Shown here one piece after another: positions 8,398-15,535 of a stretch of 64,000 bases of DNA. Source of the DNA: Bacteroidales bacterium. GTDB lineage: Bacteria; Bacteroidota; Bacteroidia; Bacteroidales; UBA1715. Both the position numbers and the translations under genes were made by a program. The first letter of the stretch is position 1; each line of letters begins with the position of its first letter. The stretch is from positions 25,800 to 89,799 of the forward strand of contig JAKSTZ010000007.1 in the NCBI GenBank assembly GCA_024402335.1, given 5' to 3'. The notes under the pieces are model-generated. The model was not told the origin of the DNA and did not search any database. It saw only the letters and a list, made by a program, of their open reading frames with translations.

Positions 8398-9470
8398 TAG
8401 AAATCTAGGTATTTGGATGGTGTTTTTTCGGTAAAACAAGTATCAAGAACTGGGTCGCAGACGCAATATTCTCCTGCACCTGTTGGAACAATCACATATA
8501 TGTGCTGGAAGTTCCTACGACCTTCGTAGGCTGCAATTCTAAACTTGAACGGAATGTTCAAATTCGTAAGGATTGAGCCTATGAGTGTAGCGAAGCAATC
8601 ACAATCGCCTTTTCTGTCCCAAAGTGTTCGGAGCGGTCTGCGAACCTGTTCTATGAATCTATCATCGGGTTCGTATTGGATGTAGTTATATACGAAATCG
8701 AAGATGCTTTGAATCGTGTCGTGTAGGTTGTCTTTTTGTAGATGTTTGGCAAGTACCTTTGTATCGGAAGCGTATTTCTTGCAGATGTCTTTAACAAGGT
8801 TTACCGTATCGTACACGCTGCCGTTTGGAACCATAATCAAGTCTCGGTGCAATAGTTCCGATTTTGCAGGGATGAGCATCTCGTAGTCCTTGAATGGTTT
8901 GAGTTTCCGTTTGGTATTTGCCACGAGTCCAATACCAGAAACAGCTTTTGTATTTTTGCTTACATCCACCTTGCTTGCTTCTCCGAATTTTTCGGTAAAA
9001 TCAAATACAACGGAATTGTTCAAGATGCAGGTAATGTCAGCCGTTATATATTCTAAAATCTTTGTATAGTCTTGTGTTGTGAGGTAGGTTGTAACGGCAC
9101 TGCCGATACATCTTACAAGTGTAAGTAGCGGAATCTCAACAATGATGTTGGAAAGCGTACTTGTCTTGTATTTTTGAATAAGGATAGACTGTGTGTTAGG
9201 CTTTAATGTTCCAACTTCAGTGTTATTGTATTTTAACACGACATTGGAAATTGAAATAGTAACCTCTTGGTCGGTGCGGTTCTCGAAATCAACGGCAACG
9301 GGAATCTGCAATTTACTGTTCTTTACAGAAATGCGTTTTATTCCGCCATCAATTTTGGGAGTACAGGTAAGTTGCTTTGTAAAGTTCAAAAGCGAACCGC
9401 CCTTTAGAACCAATAATAAAGCTCCTATACCTAAACCTGTTCCGATTACTATTTTTGTGCCTTTATTCAT
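8397..9470 (-). CDS. Membrane-anchored transglutaminase-fold protein
   Basis: A 357-residue protein with an N-terminal membrane anchor (about residues 7-27), a beta-sandwich resembling LEA/immunoglobulin-like domains (about 40-125), and a C-terminal transglutaminase-like cysteine-protease fold (about 225-350). The catalytic triad is visible: Cys290 in KGDCDCFA, His323 in FQHIYVIV, and Asp339 in CDPVLD. In related folds such domains cut or cross-link peptides, including cell-wall peptides. In this context an entry or exit enzyme held on the virion membrane is likely. It is the first gene after the defence cassette and a 584-base gap, so it probably has its own upstream promoter. Confidence 0.7.
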   Translation of the reverse strand: MNKGTKIVIGTGLGIGALLLVLKGGSLLNFTKQLTCTPKIDGGIKRISVKNSKLQIPVAVDFENRTDQEVTISISNVVLKYNNTEVGTLKPNTQSILIQKYKTSTLSNIIVEIPLLTLVRCIGSAVTTYLTTQDYTKILEYITADITCILNNSVVFDFTEKFGEASKVDVSKNTKAVSGIGLVANTKRKLKPFKDYEMLIPAKSELLHRDLIMVPNGSVYDTVNLVKDICKKYASDTKVLAKHLQKDNLHDTIQSIFDFVYNYIQYEPDDRFIEQVRRPLRTLWDRKGDCDCFATLIGSILTNLNIPFKFRIAAYEGRRNFQHIYVIVPTGAGEYCVCDPVLDTCFTEKTPSKYLDF

Positions 9471-9815
9471 TTGTTTGAATTACGGCACAATGTTACGGTG
9501 GAGGTAATATGCGTTTTGGTATTTTCGGAGTTTACAGGAGTTTATTGGATGATAATGGTTAATAAAGTATAGAAAATAAATGGTTCTATTACTATAATTT
9601 ACACTATGGACTTTTTTTTTCTAATGTGTTTGTTGTATTCTGTTACTTTGGAATAGGTAGTGTTACAACAGGGACAAAATGAGATTTCGTTTTTTTTTGT
9701 TTAGTTGGGGTTTCTATGAAGATAATGTTGAATATTATGGTTTAATTATAAAAACATCAATTAAAATTAGGAAAAGCAAATCGTTTTTTTTATAAAGGTT
9801 AATACTAAAAGAATA

Positions 9816-9980
9816 ATGAAGGAACTATCACTCTAGGAAACTTGGAAAGAAGAATTCGAAGTGGAATATGATAGATACGATAATGGTAGAGTTCTATTGA
9901 TAAATGTAACAAAAGAAATGGTAGAATATACTATTTTGGATTCGCTAACAACTATCTAGAAAGGTGCATTTTGTGAATGA
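9816..9980 (+). pseudogene. Mini-gene interrupted by two in-frame amber codons
   Basis: From ATG 9816 a 54-codon frame reaches TGA at 9978-9980, broken only by TAG at 9834-9836 and TAG at 9957-9959. Apart from these it reads as an ordinary hydrophilic peptide (WKEEFEVEYDRYDNGRVLLI in the middle). A hairpin terminator follows immediately after the TGA, as expected for a real transcription unit. It may be a decayed small gene, or one read through by a suppressor. TAG is an ordinary stop for other genes of this element, so general recoding is unlikely. Confidence 0.35.
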
Positions 9981-9981
9981 C

Positions 9982-10018
9982 AAAAATAGGAACAATACAT
10001 ATTGTTGGTTCCTATTTT
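9982..10018. terminator. Bidirectional hairpin terminator at cassette end
   Basis: The arms AAAATAGGAAC and GTTCCTATTTT form an 11-bp stem, extended by imperfect pairs, around a short AT loop. T-rich tracts lie on the outer side in both directions. It lies 36 bases beyond the stop of the DUF4435 gene (minus) and directly after the mini-frame at 9816-9980 (plus). Confidence 0.75.
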
Positions 10019-10054
10019 AGATATTAATTAGTTGTAATATCTAAAAGTCAGAGG

Positions 10055-10909
10055 TTAAGCTATGGACATATCTTCTTTAAATATATTTGGAATCCCAACA
10101 GAATCAGCCCATGCACTAATTTTTAAAAATAATTGAGTATTTTTAAATTTCTCTATATTGAAATGTTGCGCATATAATGTGTCGTAAGTTGTCCTCTTTA
10201 TATTTTTACCGTTATTTACCCTTCTTATATACTGATATAAATATCTGTATGCGTCATGTCCATTAGTAATCTGGTCGAAATCAATTTTTTTACCGCTTAC
10301 AAACGCAGCGACTTGAGCTTCATCAAAGTCAATCGAAGCATTGGCAGGATGCAACTTCAGTTTACTCCAATATGAAGTCATATTTATTGAGTTGTCATCT
10401 TGAATGTATGGATCTGGATGCATACCGTCAAAACATATTGCTTTACATATTTCATGGTTATACCATTTGATAAACGATATTTCTTTCACTGAATTACATA
10501 CAAATTCAAAAACGCCTTGCTCAGGAATTGGAACCCCATACAAATTGCACATATCTTCGCCACATCCTATTGCCAAGGATAAAATTTCGGTGTCATGTCC
10601 ATCAGTAAAAAAGATGTTGGCAAAATCTGGTCGCACAGAATCTAGGTTTTCGAAATCTGCATCACAGATACCCATGAAGCGGTTAGGATAGAATTCATTT
10701 ACTGCTGTAAAAACGGCAGGGAAATAAGCTTTACTCTTCAAAAAATCTAATATGGTAACGGTACTGGAAAAAACATCCTCATACATATTAACGTCGTCTT
10801 GTCCTTCAAGGGCAACAAGTACCTTTCCTTTATTTACAGGGTTCCTAAAAGTTTGAATGACACTAGAAATCAAACTATCTTTTGTTAATGATTCACTAAT
10901 TGAGTTCAT
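10055..10909 (-). CDS. DUF4435/TOPRIM nuclease-like protein, AriB-like
   Basis: A 284-residue protein. TOPRIM-type acidic residues are visible: Glu35 and Asp39 in VALEGQDDVNMY, the Asp83-x-Asp85 pair in GICDADFE, and a later TDGHDTE motif (Asp103 to Glu108) typical of DUF4435 proteins. In PARIS systems the DUF4435 protein AriB is the toxic effector, held inactive by the ATPase AriA, and released AriB cleaves tRNA-Lys. Here the start overlaps the ATPase stop by 4 bases (ATGA), the same order as ariA-ariB. The gene ends 36 bases before a strong hairpin terminator. The assignment to PARIS rests on domain pairing and motifs, not on a database search. Confidence 0.75.
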   Translation of the reverse strand: MNSISESLTKDSLISSVIQTFRNPVNKGKVLVALEGQDDVNMYEDVFSSTVTILDFLKSKAYFPAVFTAVNEFYPNRFMGICDADFENLDSVRPDFANIFFTDGHDTEILSLAIGCGEDMCNLYGVPIPEQGVFEFVCNSVKEISFIKWYNHEICKAICFDGMHPDPYIQDDNSINMTSYWSKLKLHPANASIDFDEAQVAAFVSGKKIDFDQITNGHDAYRYLYQYIRRVNNGKNIKRTTYDTLYAQHFNIEKFKNTQLFLKISAWADSVGIPNIFKEDMSIA

Positions 10910-12186
10910 TCTTGTTGTTCTTCTTGAGCTACATACAAATCATAACACTCCTTGTATCTACTACCAATAATTTGGGGTGAATGCGTTGCAATTATCACTT
11001 GGGCATTTAGTGTTTTGCAAATAGTGGTAATATCTGACACAAATGTGTTTTGCCATGCGACATGCAACGAGTTTTCTGGTTCATCTATAAGAAGGATTGA
11101 ATCAGTCGTTGTATTGAAAATTGCATTAAACAGCATAATTATCTCATGTTGTTCTCCGCTTGACAATTTTCTGAGATCTAAAGGATAAGAGTCATAATCC
11201 ATTATAGCAGAAATACCATGATTAGGACTAAATTTAATTTGCTTATTGCTAAACATCTTTTGGTTTAACAATGTTTCAAATAATTGAAGTTGTTTGTATA
11301 ATCTATCATATATTTGGATATTTCGCTCCAGTTCCTCCATATATATAGATAATACCTCAGAATGTTTTTCTTCAAAAGGTCTAACAATCTTCTCTGTAGT
11401 GAGTCCCCAATCATATAGTTGTTTGAGCTTTAATTCCAATTTTTCTGATTTTGTTTTGTATTCTTCTTCTGTAAATGCTTTGTTTGCTATTAGCAATTTG
11501 TCATAAAGGCTATTGTTACTATTATTTACCTCCTTTAGATATTTGAAGTAGGCATCTCCCATAATAGTTTTTAATGCATTAGATACCTGATCTATTGATT
11601 CCACAACATGCCCTTCTCTATCCATTTTTTTTGACAAACGATTGGAATTTTGGATTGTGATGTTCAATGTTTGTAGTTGCATTAAGAACAGTAAAGCTTG
11701 TTCTTGTCCATGAAACAGTGATTCAAGGTTGTGAGGATCGTTTGCAAAATAATCCTCAAAAGAAGGGAACGAGCTACTTTCATAAAATGGTCTTCTGTCC
11801 TGAGCAGATTTGTAATTTCGTTTTGCAATATTATAAATCTTATCCGTTAAGTTTAGGTGAGCAGCAGGAGTTCCCATTTGACTCCAGGTAAACTCTAGTG
11901 TTCTATCACTTTGTCTTGCAATGTCAACTGTTTCCTTAATATTTTGGACAATACTTTTAATACATATAGTAATAGAGCCTTCAAATTTGATATTTATTTC
12001 ATCAAATGGTAGTGCATAGAAATAAAATAAATCGCATTTATGAAGAGAACTCAATATTGACAAAATAGTAGTTTTGCCATAGCCATTAGGACCCGTTATC
12101 AGAAATACCTGATTGTCTTCTGATATTGTAAACTTATAATCAAAAATATGGAATAGTCCTTTTACAGAAAAATGACTCAGCTTCAT
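10906..12186 (-). CDS. ABC-type AAA ATPase, AriA-like defence sensor
   Basis: A 426-residue SMC/ABC-like ATPase. Walker A is GPNGYGKTT at 32-40, the ABC signature is LSSGE at 341-345, Walker B is ILLIDEPE at 364-371 with catalytic Glu369, and the switch His is His402 in ATHSP. The middle part (about 120-300) is helical, partly coiled coil. This layout fits AAA_15/AAA_21 ATPases of defence systems such as PARIS (AriA), AbiL-type systems and Septu (PtuA). The DUF4435 partner immediately downstream favours PARIS, where AriA forms a scaffold that senses phage anti-defence proteins. The HNH gene lies 6 bases upstream, an arrangement more like Septu. Confidence 0.8.
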   Translation of the reverse strand: MKLSHFSVKGLFHIFDYKFTISEDNQVFLITGPNGYGKTTILSILSSLHKCDLFYFYALPFDEINIKFEGSITICIKSIVQNIKETVDIARQSDRTLEFTWSQMGTPAAHLNLTDKIYNIAKRNYKSAQDRRPFYESSSFPSFEDYFANDPHNLESLFHGQEQALLFLMQLQTLNITIQNSNRLSKKMDREGHVVESIDQVSNALKTIMGDAYFKYLKEVNNSNNSLYDKLLIANKAFTEEEYKTKSEKLELKLKQLYDWGLTTEKIVRPFEEKHSEVLSIYMEELERNIQIYDRLYKQLQLFETLLNQKMFSNKQIKFSPNHGISAIMDYDSYPLDLRKLSSGEQHEIIMLFNAIFNTTTDSILLIDEPENSLHVAWQNTFVSDITTICKTLNAQVIIATHSPQIIGSRYKECYDLYVAQEEQQE

Positions 12187-12192
12187 GTGATA

Positions 12193-12555
12193 TTATTTGT
12201 AACGTTCTTCTAATTGAATACGCAAATTATCGTTAATCTTGTACATTACATCTGTAACATTCTGATTAACGTTTCCTTTTGCTTGCACTGCTACATTATA
12301 GACAGGAAAATCATCTGCTTTTGAACGATTGTTTTCCCAATGCATAGCTCTTAAATTTATCGGCTCGGTCTTACCTCCTTTAGATACTGGAAAAGCATGG
12401 TCAACTTCCCAACCAAAAGGTGTAGCTTTTCCATACTCGGATTTAACAATCCAAGCTCCACAGCAATCTTTTCGTACAATGTCTTTATTATAACCATCGA
12501 CTATGGTAGCTTCGTTCCATACTCTTTGGATATCCTGTTCTGTAAGCATATGCAA
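12193..12555 (-). CDS. HNH endonuclease, first gene of defence cassette
   Basis: A 120-residue HNH nuclease (start at 12555, or Met3 at 12549). The beta-beta-alpha metal site is visible: Asp52-His53 in WEVDHAFPVSKGG, Asn67 in INLRAMHW, and Asn75/Asn76 in ENNRSK. Single HNH proteins of this kind are common in Bacteroidota, and HNH partners of ATPases act as DNases in Septu-type systems. It is 6 bases upstream of the ATPase and is the first gene after the cassette promoter, so it is co-transcribed. Whether it belongs functionally to the ATPase pair is inference. It might instead be an independent passenger. Confidence 0.75.
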   Translation of the reverse strand: MHMLTEQDIQRVWNEATIVDGYNKDIVRKDCCGAWIVKSEYGKATPFGWEVDHAFPVSKGGKTEPINLRAMHWENNRSKADDFPVYNVAVQAKGNVNQNVTDVMYKINDNLRIQLEERYK

Positions 12556-12622
12556 TTATTGATAATTAATTATTGTATAACAAATCTGTTCACTGGGCGT
12601 GGACAATATGGAAAATTTGTTA

Positions 12623-12654
12623 CAAATTTACGATTTATTTTTTTTTTTTGCAAT
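12623..12654 (-). promoter_or_regulatory. Promoter of the HNH-ATPase-DUF4435 cassette with T12 spacer
   Basis: On the minus strand a -33-like ATTG (12651-12654) is followed after 20 bases by TAAATTTG (12623-12630), which matches the Bacteroidota -7 consensus TAnnTTTG. The spacer contains a homopolymer of 12 identical bases (12638-12649). Transcription would start about 60-70 bases before the HNH gene. Spacing in this class is normally 19-21, so slippage of the tract should alter strength. Confidence 0.6.
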
Positions 12655-12738
12655 AATATTTGTATTGACGAGCCTTTGTTAGTTCATGAAATTGCTTAGA
12701 ATTATTATCTTAGTTTTATATTATAATGAATGATGTTT

Positions 12739-13254
12739 TCAAAACATATAATTCATACCCACACAAACTCCCAAACCATTAGCTACTTGTTTGTGTGAAA
12801 TATCATACCCAATAAAATATCCACTTGTAATTCCCCAATGCCAGCGTTTGGGCTTTTGAGGTATGGTTTGAATTATTGTGTGTTCGTGTTTGTTGTAGAA
12901 TACTTGTAAACTATCAAGTATTGGTTGGTAGCCAGAAACAAAGGCGTTGTATGAAATAGTGTCGTTCTCGTTTGTTAAGGTATCCGTAAATTGGGCTGTT
13001 TCTATAGGAATTTCCACGGCTATAGGTATGCTATCTATAGTTCGTAAGGTGTCGATTTTTGTGCGATAGACATAGCGAACTGTTTCTTTTGGTTGGACGG
13101 AGATAACCGTGTCGTGCATTACAACGGTTATCGTGTCCAACTTGACTGCTTCGTTTGTACAGGAACTTGTGTATTTCCCCAAGTGGAAACCTCCTGTCCA
13201 TAAGCAAAGCATGAGAATTATTAATGAAAACGGAAAATCAGTGTCTTGTTTCAT
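12739..13254 (-). CDS. Anchored periplasmic provirus protein (spanin-like?)
   Basis: A 171-residue protein with one N-terminal membrane segment (about 7-27). An extracytoplasmic part follows, rich in Thr and Val, with repeated VxxRTIDSIP-like strands, and then a C-terminal segment ending VGMNYMF, an outer-membrane-like aromatic C-terminus. Proteins of this shape occur in Bacteroidales phages next to replication or lysis genes. A spanin-like role bridging the two membranes is possible but unproven. The start overlaps the upstream gene by 4 bases. It is the last gene before the defence cassette. Confidence 0.5.
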   Translation of the reverse strand: MKQDTDFPFSLIILMLCLWTGGFHLGKYTSSCTNEAVKLDTITVVMHDTVISVQPKETVRYVYRTKIDTLRTIDSIPIAVEIPIETAQFTDTLTNENDTISYNAFVSGYQPILDSLQVFYNKHEHTIIQTIPQKPKRWHWGITSGYFIGYDISHKQVANGLGVCVGMNYMF

Positions 13255-14126
13255 CGGATTTTATAACCAAGTTTAGTTTCTGTAAGATGTTTTTTGTAGT
13301 TGGGAACAAGTTCTTTTAGATGGCTTTCGATAAAATCTCTCACATCGCTTGTGCAATAAATCACATTGCTGTCACCTTCGCTCTTGAAATCATACACGTG
13401 TTGCAGGAATACGCAATCGTCTACTTTGTCGGTTGCTTCGCAAAAGCCTTGTAGTACGGCAAGATGCTTATTGCTCATTCTTGCACCTTCTTCCTCGCAC
13501 CGCCACATCCGCACGACCGCCGAAAGGTCTTCTATCTCTCTGCCGTTTGCTTTTTTCCAGCCTTGGCTTTGGTAATTATCACTTAATAGCCGTGTTTCCT
13601 TTTCTGGATTTTTCCTATTAAGCCAATAAAATTCTTTAAAAATAAAATTTTCTCTTTCTTTCTCTCTCTCTGCATCGGTTTGAGAGGGATTTAGAGAGAG
13701 AGATTTTTTATTTAATTTTATTTTATTCTTGTTTTTATTTTTATTAAGCGATGTTTGCGATTCTTCATTTTCATTTGCGATATATTGTGATTCATTGTTG
13801 TTATTTGTGATAGTTTGTGATTCGTCGTGATTATTTGCGACTGTTTGTGATGGTGCTTCTTTATTAGTGGTATTTCCCCAGCGTGTTTCATTTCCTGATT
13901 TACCTGCTTCGGAGCGTTTCTCCCGTAGTTTTTGGTATTTCTCGTTGCCACGGTCTAAGTCTTCTTTAATGAACTTAAAGGCAAGTGCTGCCATTGGTGA
14001 TAGTTCTGTAAGTTGACCAGTTGTTCCGTACAAAATGGTCGCTTCGTAGATTTCTACCTTGGTGTCGTTCGGCAAGTCCTTGATTGCCTCGCACCAGCTT
14101 CCGTAAAATAAAAAAGCTTCTTTCAT
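13251..14126 (-). CDS. Phage replication-type protein (DUF6291-like)
   Basis: A 291-residue protein. Its N-terminal domain (about 1-85) begins MKEAFLFYGSWCEAIKDLP and resembles the DUF6291 domain of Bacteroidota phage proteins. It ends with a basic stretch (REKRSEAGKSGNETRWG), then a low-complexity linker (about 95-145) of repeated Asn/Glu/Ser/Gln units. A C-terminal helical domain with WKKANG and a conserved basic/acidic helix follows. N-terminal domain plus linker plus helical domain resembles phage primosome or replication initiation proteins, but the function is inferred. The linker reads SQTxxNNxxE several times. Confidence 0.6.
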   Translation of the reverse strand: MKEAFLFYGSWCEAIKDLPNDTKVEIYEATILYGTTGQLTELSPMAALAFKFIKEDLDRGNEKYQKLREKRSEAGKSGNETRWGNTTNKEAPSQTVANNHDESQTITNNNNESQYIANENEESQTSLNKNKNKNKIKLNKKSLSLNPSQTDAEREKERENFIFKEFYWLNRKNPEKETRLLSDNYQSQGWKKANGREIEDLSAVVRMWRCEEEGARMSNKHLAVLQGFCEATDKVDDCVFLQHVYDFKSEGDSNVIYCTSDVRDFIESHLKELVPNYKKHLTETKLGYKIR

Positions 14127-14147
14127 ATCATATAAATCAAATTGTTT

Positions 14148-14453
14148 CTAAATTTTTTTGAAAATATCGTTAAAACAATCCCATGCATTTTTCACAGGAT
14201 TAAGAACTTCCTTCTGAAATCGTTGTAGTTGTTTTATAATCTCATTTATATCTTCTTTTTCACAGTTTTTTGTCTGTGTCTGTCGTTTTTCTTGCTTGGG
14301 TCGGTTTTGCTGCTTTGTTAGTTGCTCATACTCTTGTAACATTATCTTAAACAGAACATCGTTACCGTTATTCCTGTCAGGATGAAGTTTCATAGACCAA
14401 TAGTGGTAACGCTTTTTAATCTCCTGTTCGGTATGGCAGTCGTCAAAATACAT
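14148..14453 (-). CDS. J-domain (DnaJ-like) provirus protein
   Basis: A 101-residue protein whose N-terminal half is a short J-domain: helix II (EIKKRYHYWSMKLHPD) with the diagnostic His24-Pro25-Asp26, then helix III (residues about 35-48, FKIMLQEYEQL). The C-terminal half is a charged helix without the Gly/Phe or zinc regions of full DnaJ. J-domains stimulate the ATPase of host DnaK. A phage could use this to drive host chaperone work during replication. It lies between the replication-type gene and a small HTH candidate. Confidence 0.7.
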   Translation of the reverse strand: MYFDDCHTEQEIKKRYHYWSMKLHPDRNNGNDVLFKIMLQEYEQLTKQQNRPKQEKRQTQTKNCEKEDINEIIKQLQRFQKEVLNPVKNAWDCFNDIFKKI

Positions 14454-14467
14454 GATTAGTCTATGGA

Positions 14468-14770
14468 TTATTCTTCTGTTTCTGAAATAATGGGTCTGCC
14501 TACCGTATCACAGATAAGGTCAACTTGTTTTTGAGTAAGTTTTTTTGAACGAATCTTATAACCTGTATGTTTGAGTATAGACATAAGACGTTCGTTTGTG
14601 TGTACGTGGTTGGCAAATAGCTCTTTTGAAGAACAGTGCCCTAACTTTTCTGCAAGTTCTGCTTTGCTCATTGCGTATGGTTTTTCATATTTCCAGAAAC
14701 AAGTATCTGGAATGTTGAGTCTAAAAGTTTTGGCTCTGCAGATTGTTTTTTTCGTTTTCTTAATATTCAT
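14468..14770 (-). CDS. Small basic protein of early operon, possible DNA-binding
   Basis: A 100-residue protein starting MNIKKTKKTICRAKTF. The start at 14770 is preferred because it leaves an 11-base gap to the upstream stop, whereas the next upstream start would run back into that gene. It has many Lys residues and two predicted helical segments with a SKAELAEKLG HTH-like stretch (about residues 35-44). It may bind DNA as a phage regulator. No family is recognised. Confidence 0.5.
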   Translation of the reverse strand: MNIKKTKKTICRAKTFRLNIPDTCFWKYEKPYAMSKAELAEKLGHCSSKELFANHVHTNERLMSILKHTGYKIRSKKLTQKQVDLICDTVGRPIISETEE

Positions 14771-14781
14771 AGTTCGGTATT

Positions 14782-15048
14782 TTAAATTTTGTGTACTAAT
14801 TGAAAATGAGTATGGCAATCGGGACAGATGTAGTCTTCATTCATTTCATCGAAAATAAGTCGAGACTGATTTGAGGACTTGTGACGTTTTTGTATGTACT
14901 GTTCAAGTTCTTCACGAGTGAATGGTGCATCTAAAAATTGTGGCAAAATGCTTTGGTAAATGTATAGGTAACTTTGTCCACTCCATGATGTCCCACAAAC
15001 AGGACAAGAACTGATAACAAAATCGTTTTTTGGGTTTGTTATTTTCAT
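14782..15048 (-). CDS. Zinc-ribbon-like protein of early operon
   Basis: An 88-residue protein with two Cys-x2-Cys pairs, Cys15-Cys18 (SCPVCGTSW) and Cys75-Cys78 (ICPDCHTHF), enclosing a central helical part. The four cysteines are placed as in a zinc ribbon. It overlaps the excisionase-like gene stop at 15048 (TAATG). It probably binds nucleic acid or a protein partner in the early stage of the viral cycle. Confidence 0.55.
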   Translation of the reverse strand: MKITNPKNDFVISSCPVCGTSWSGQSYLYIYQSILPQFLDAPFTREELEQYIQKRHKSSNQSRLIFDEMNEDYICPDCHTHFQLVHKI

Positions 15049-15383
15049 TATGATGCTTTTACTCGTTTAAATCTCGTTTTTGATAAGTCCACATGAGGAA
15101 TAAATTCCTCTATTTGAGGTTCGGAAGTGGCTATGCAGTTTGCTTTATTTTCTTCATCGCTGTAGAAAGCTTCTGTATTCGGATTTTTTTCACAGTAATC
15201 GTGAATCCATTCTCGAACTTCTGCAATATCGTATAAATAAATCCCGTTGTCTTTGCAGTAGGGCAATCCATCTTTACGCCAGCGTGTAAGCGTGCGTTTG
15301 TCGTCGATACTAAGAAGTATCATAAGGTCGCTATCTCCCTTTACGAAAATTGGAGTGAGAGGAACTTTTCTTTTTCTTGTCAT
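15048..15383 (-). CDS. Excisionase-like HTH protein
   Basis: A 111-residue protein starting MTRKRKVPLTPIF (start at 15383; an in-frame start further upstream at 15422 would read through the likely operator). The middle has a winged helix-turn-helix of the MerR/excisionase type: DDKRTLTRWRKDGLPYC, then YLYDIAEVREWI. Xis-like proteins of integrative elements have this pattern. Its position opposite the repressor, as first gene of the minus-strand operon, fits a lytic or excision regulator. Confidence 0.65.
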   Translation of the reverse strand: MTRKRKVPLTPIFVKGDSDLMILLSIDDKRTLTRWRKDGLPYCKDNGIYLYDIAEVREWIHDYCEKNPNTEAFYSDEENKANCIATSEPQIEEFIPHVDLSKTRFKRVKAS

Positions 15384-15535
15384 AATTCTTAATTTTTTCT
15401 TGTAAATTCTTTTTGTTATCAAGTATTTATTATGGAAAAATTGCTATATTTGGCACAATAAATAATTGTTACTGCAATATTCAGTAATTTATTCTTGAAA
15501 TCCAAGAATAAAACAAGAAATAATTTAGAGTAAAT
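15384..15535. promoter_or_regulatory. Genetic switch region with repeated TTCTTG half-sites
   Basis: The region between the divergent regulators holds a perfect inverted repeat ATTCTTG-N5-CAAGAAT (15491-15509). The half-site TTCTTG/CAAGAA occurs again at 15374-15379, 15397-15402 and 15514-15519. A TATATTTG box (15445-15452, + strand) probably serves the repressor. The repeats are candidate operators for the CI-like protein. They flank the transcription starts in both directions. Confidence 0.55.

Larger units (their letters stand above)
9471..10054. other. 584-base gap between structural genes and defence cassette
   Basis: This stretch is AT-rich and has no intact gene over 60 codons. It contains a T-run of nine (9612-9620), the amber-interrupted mini-frame at 9816-9980, and the bidirectional hairpin at 9982-10018. 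A TATTTTTG promoter-like box on the minus strand overlaps the hairpin. The rest shows no feature I can support. The gap probably marks one edge of the inserted cassette. Confidence 0.6.

Noticed and set aside
10055..12555. Gabija, retron or pure Septu system
   Set aside because: There is no UvrD-like helicase or reverse transcriptase. The TOPRIM is on a separate protein with DUF4435 motifs, which fits PARIS better than Gabija. Septu would not explain the DUF4435 partner.
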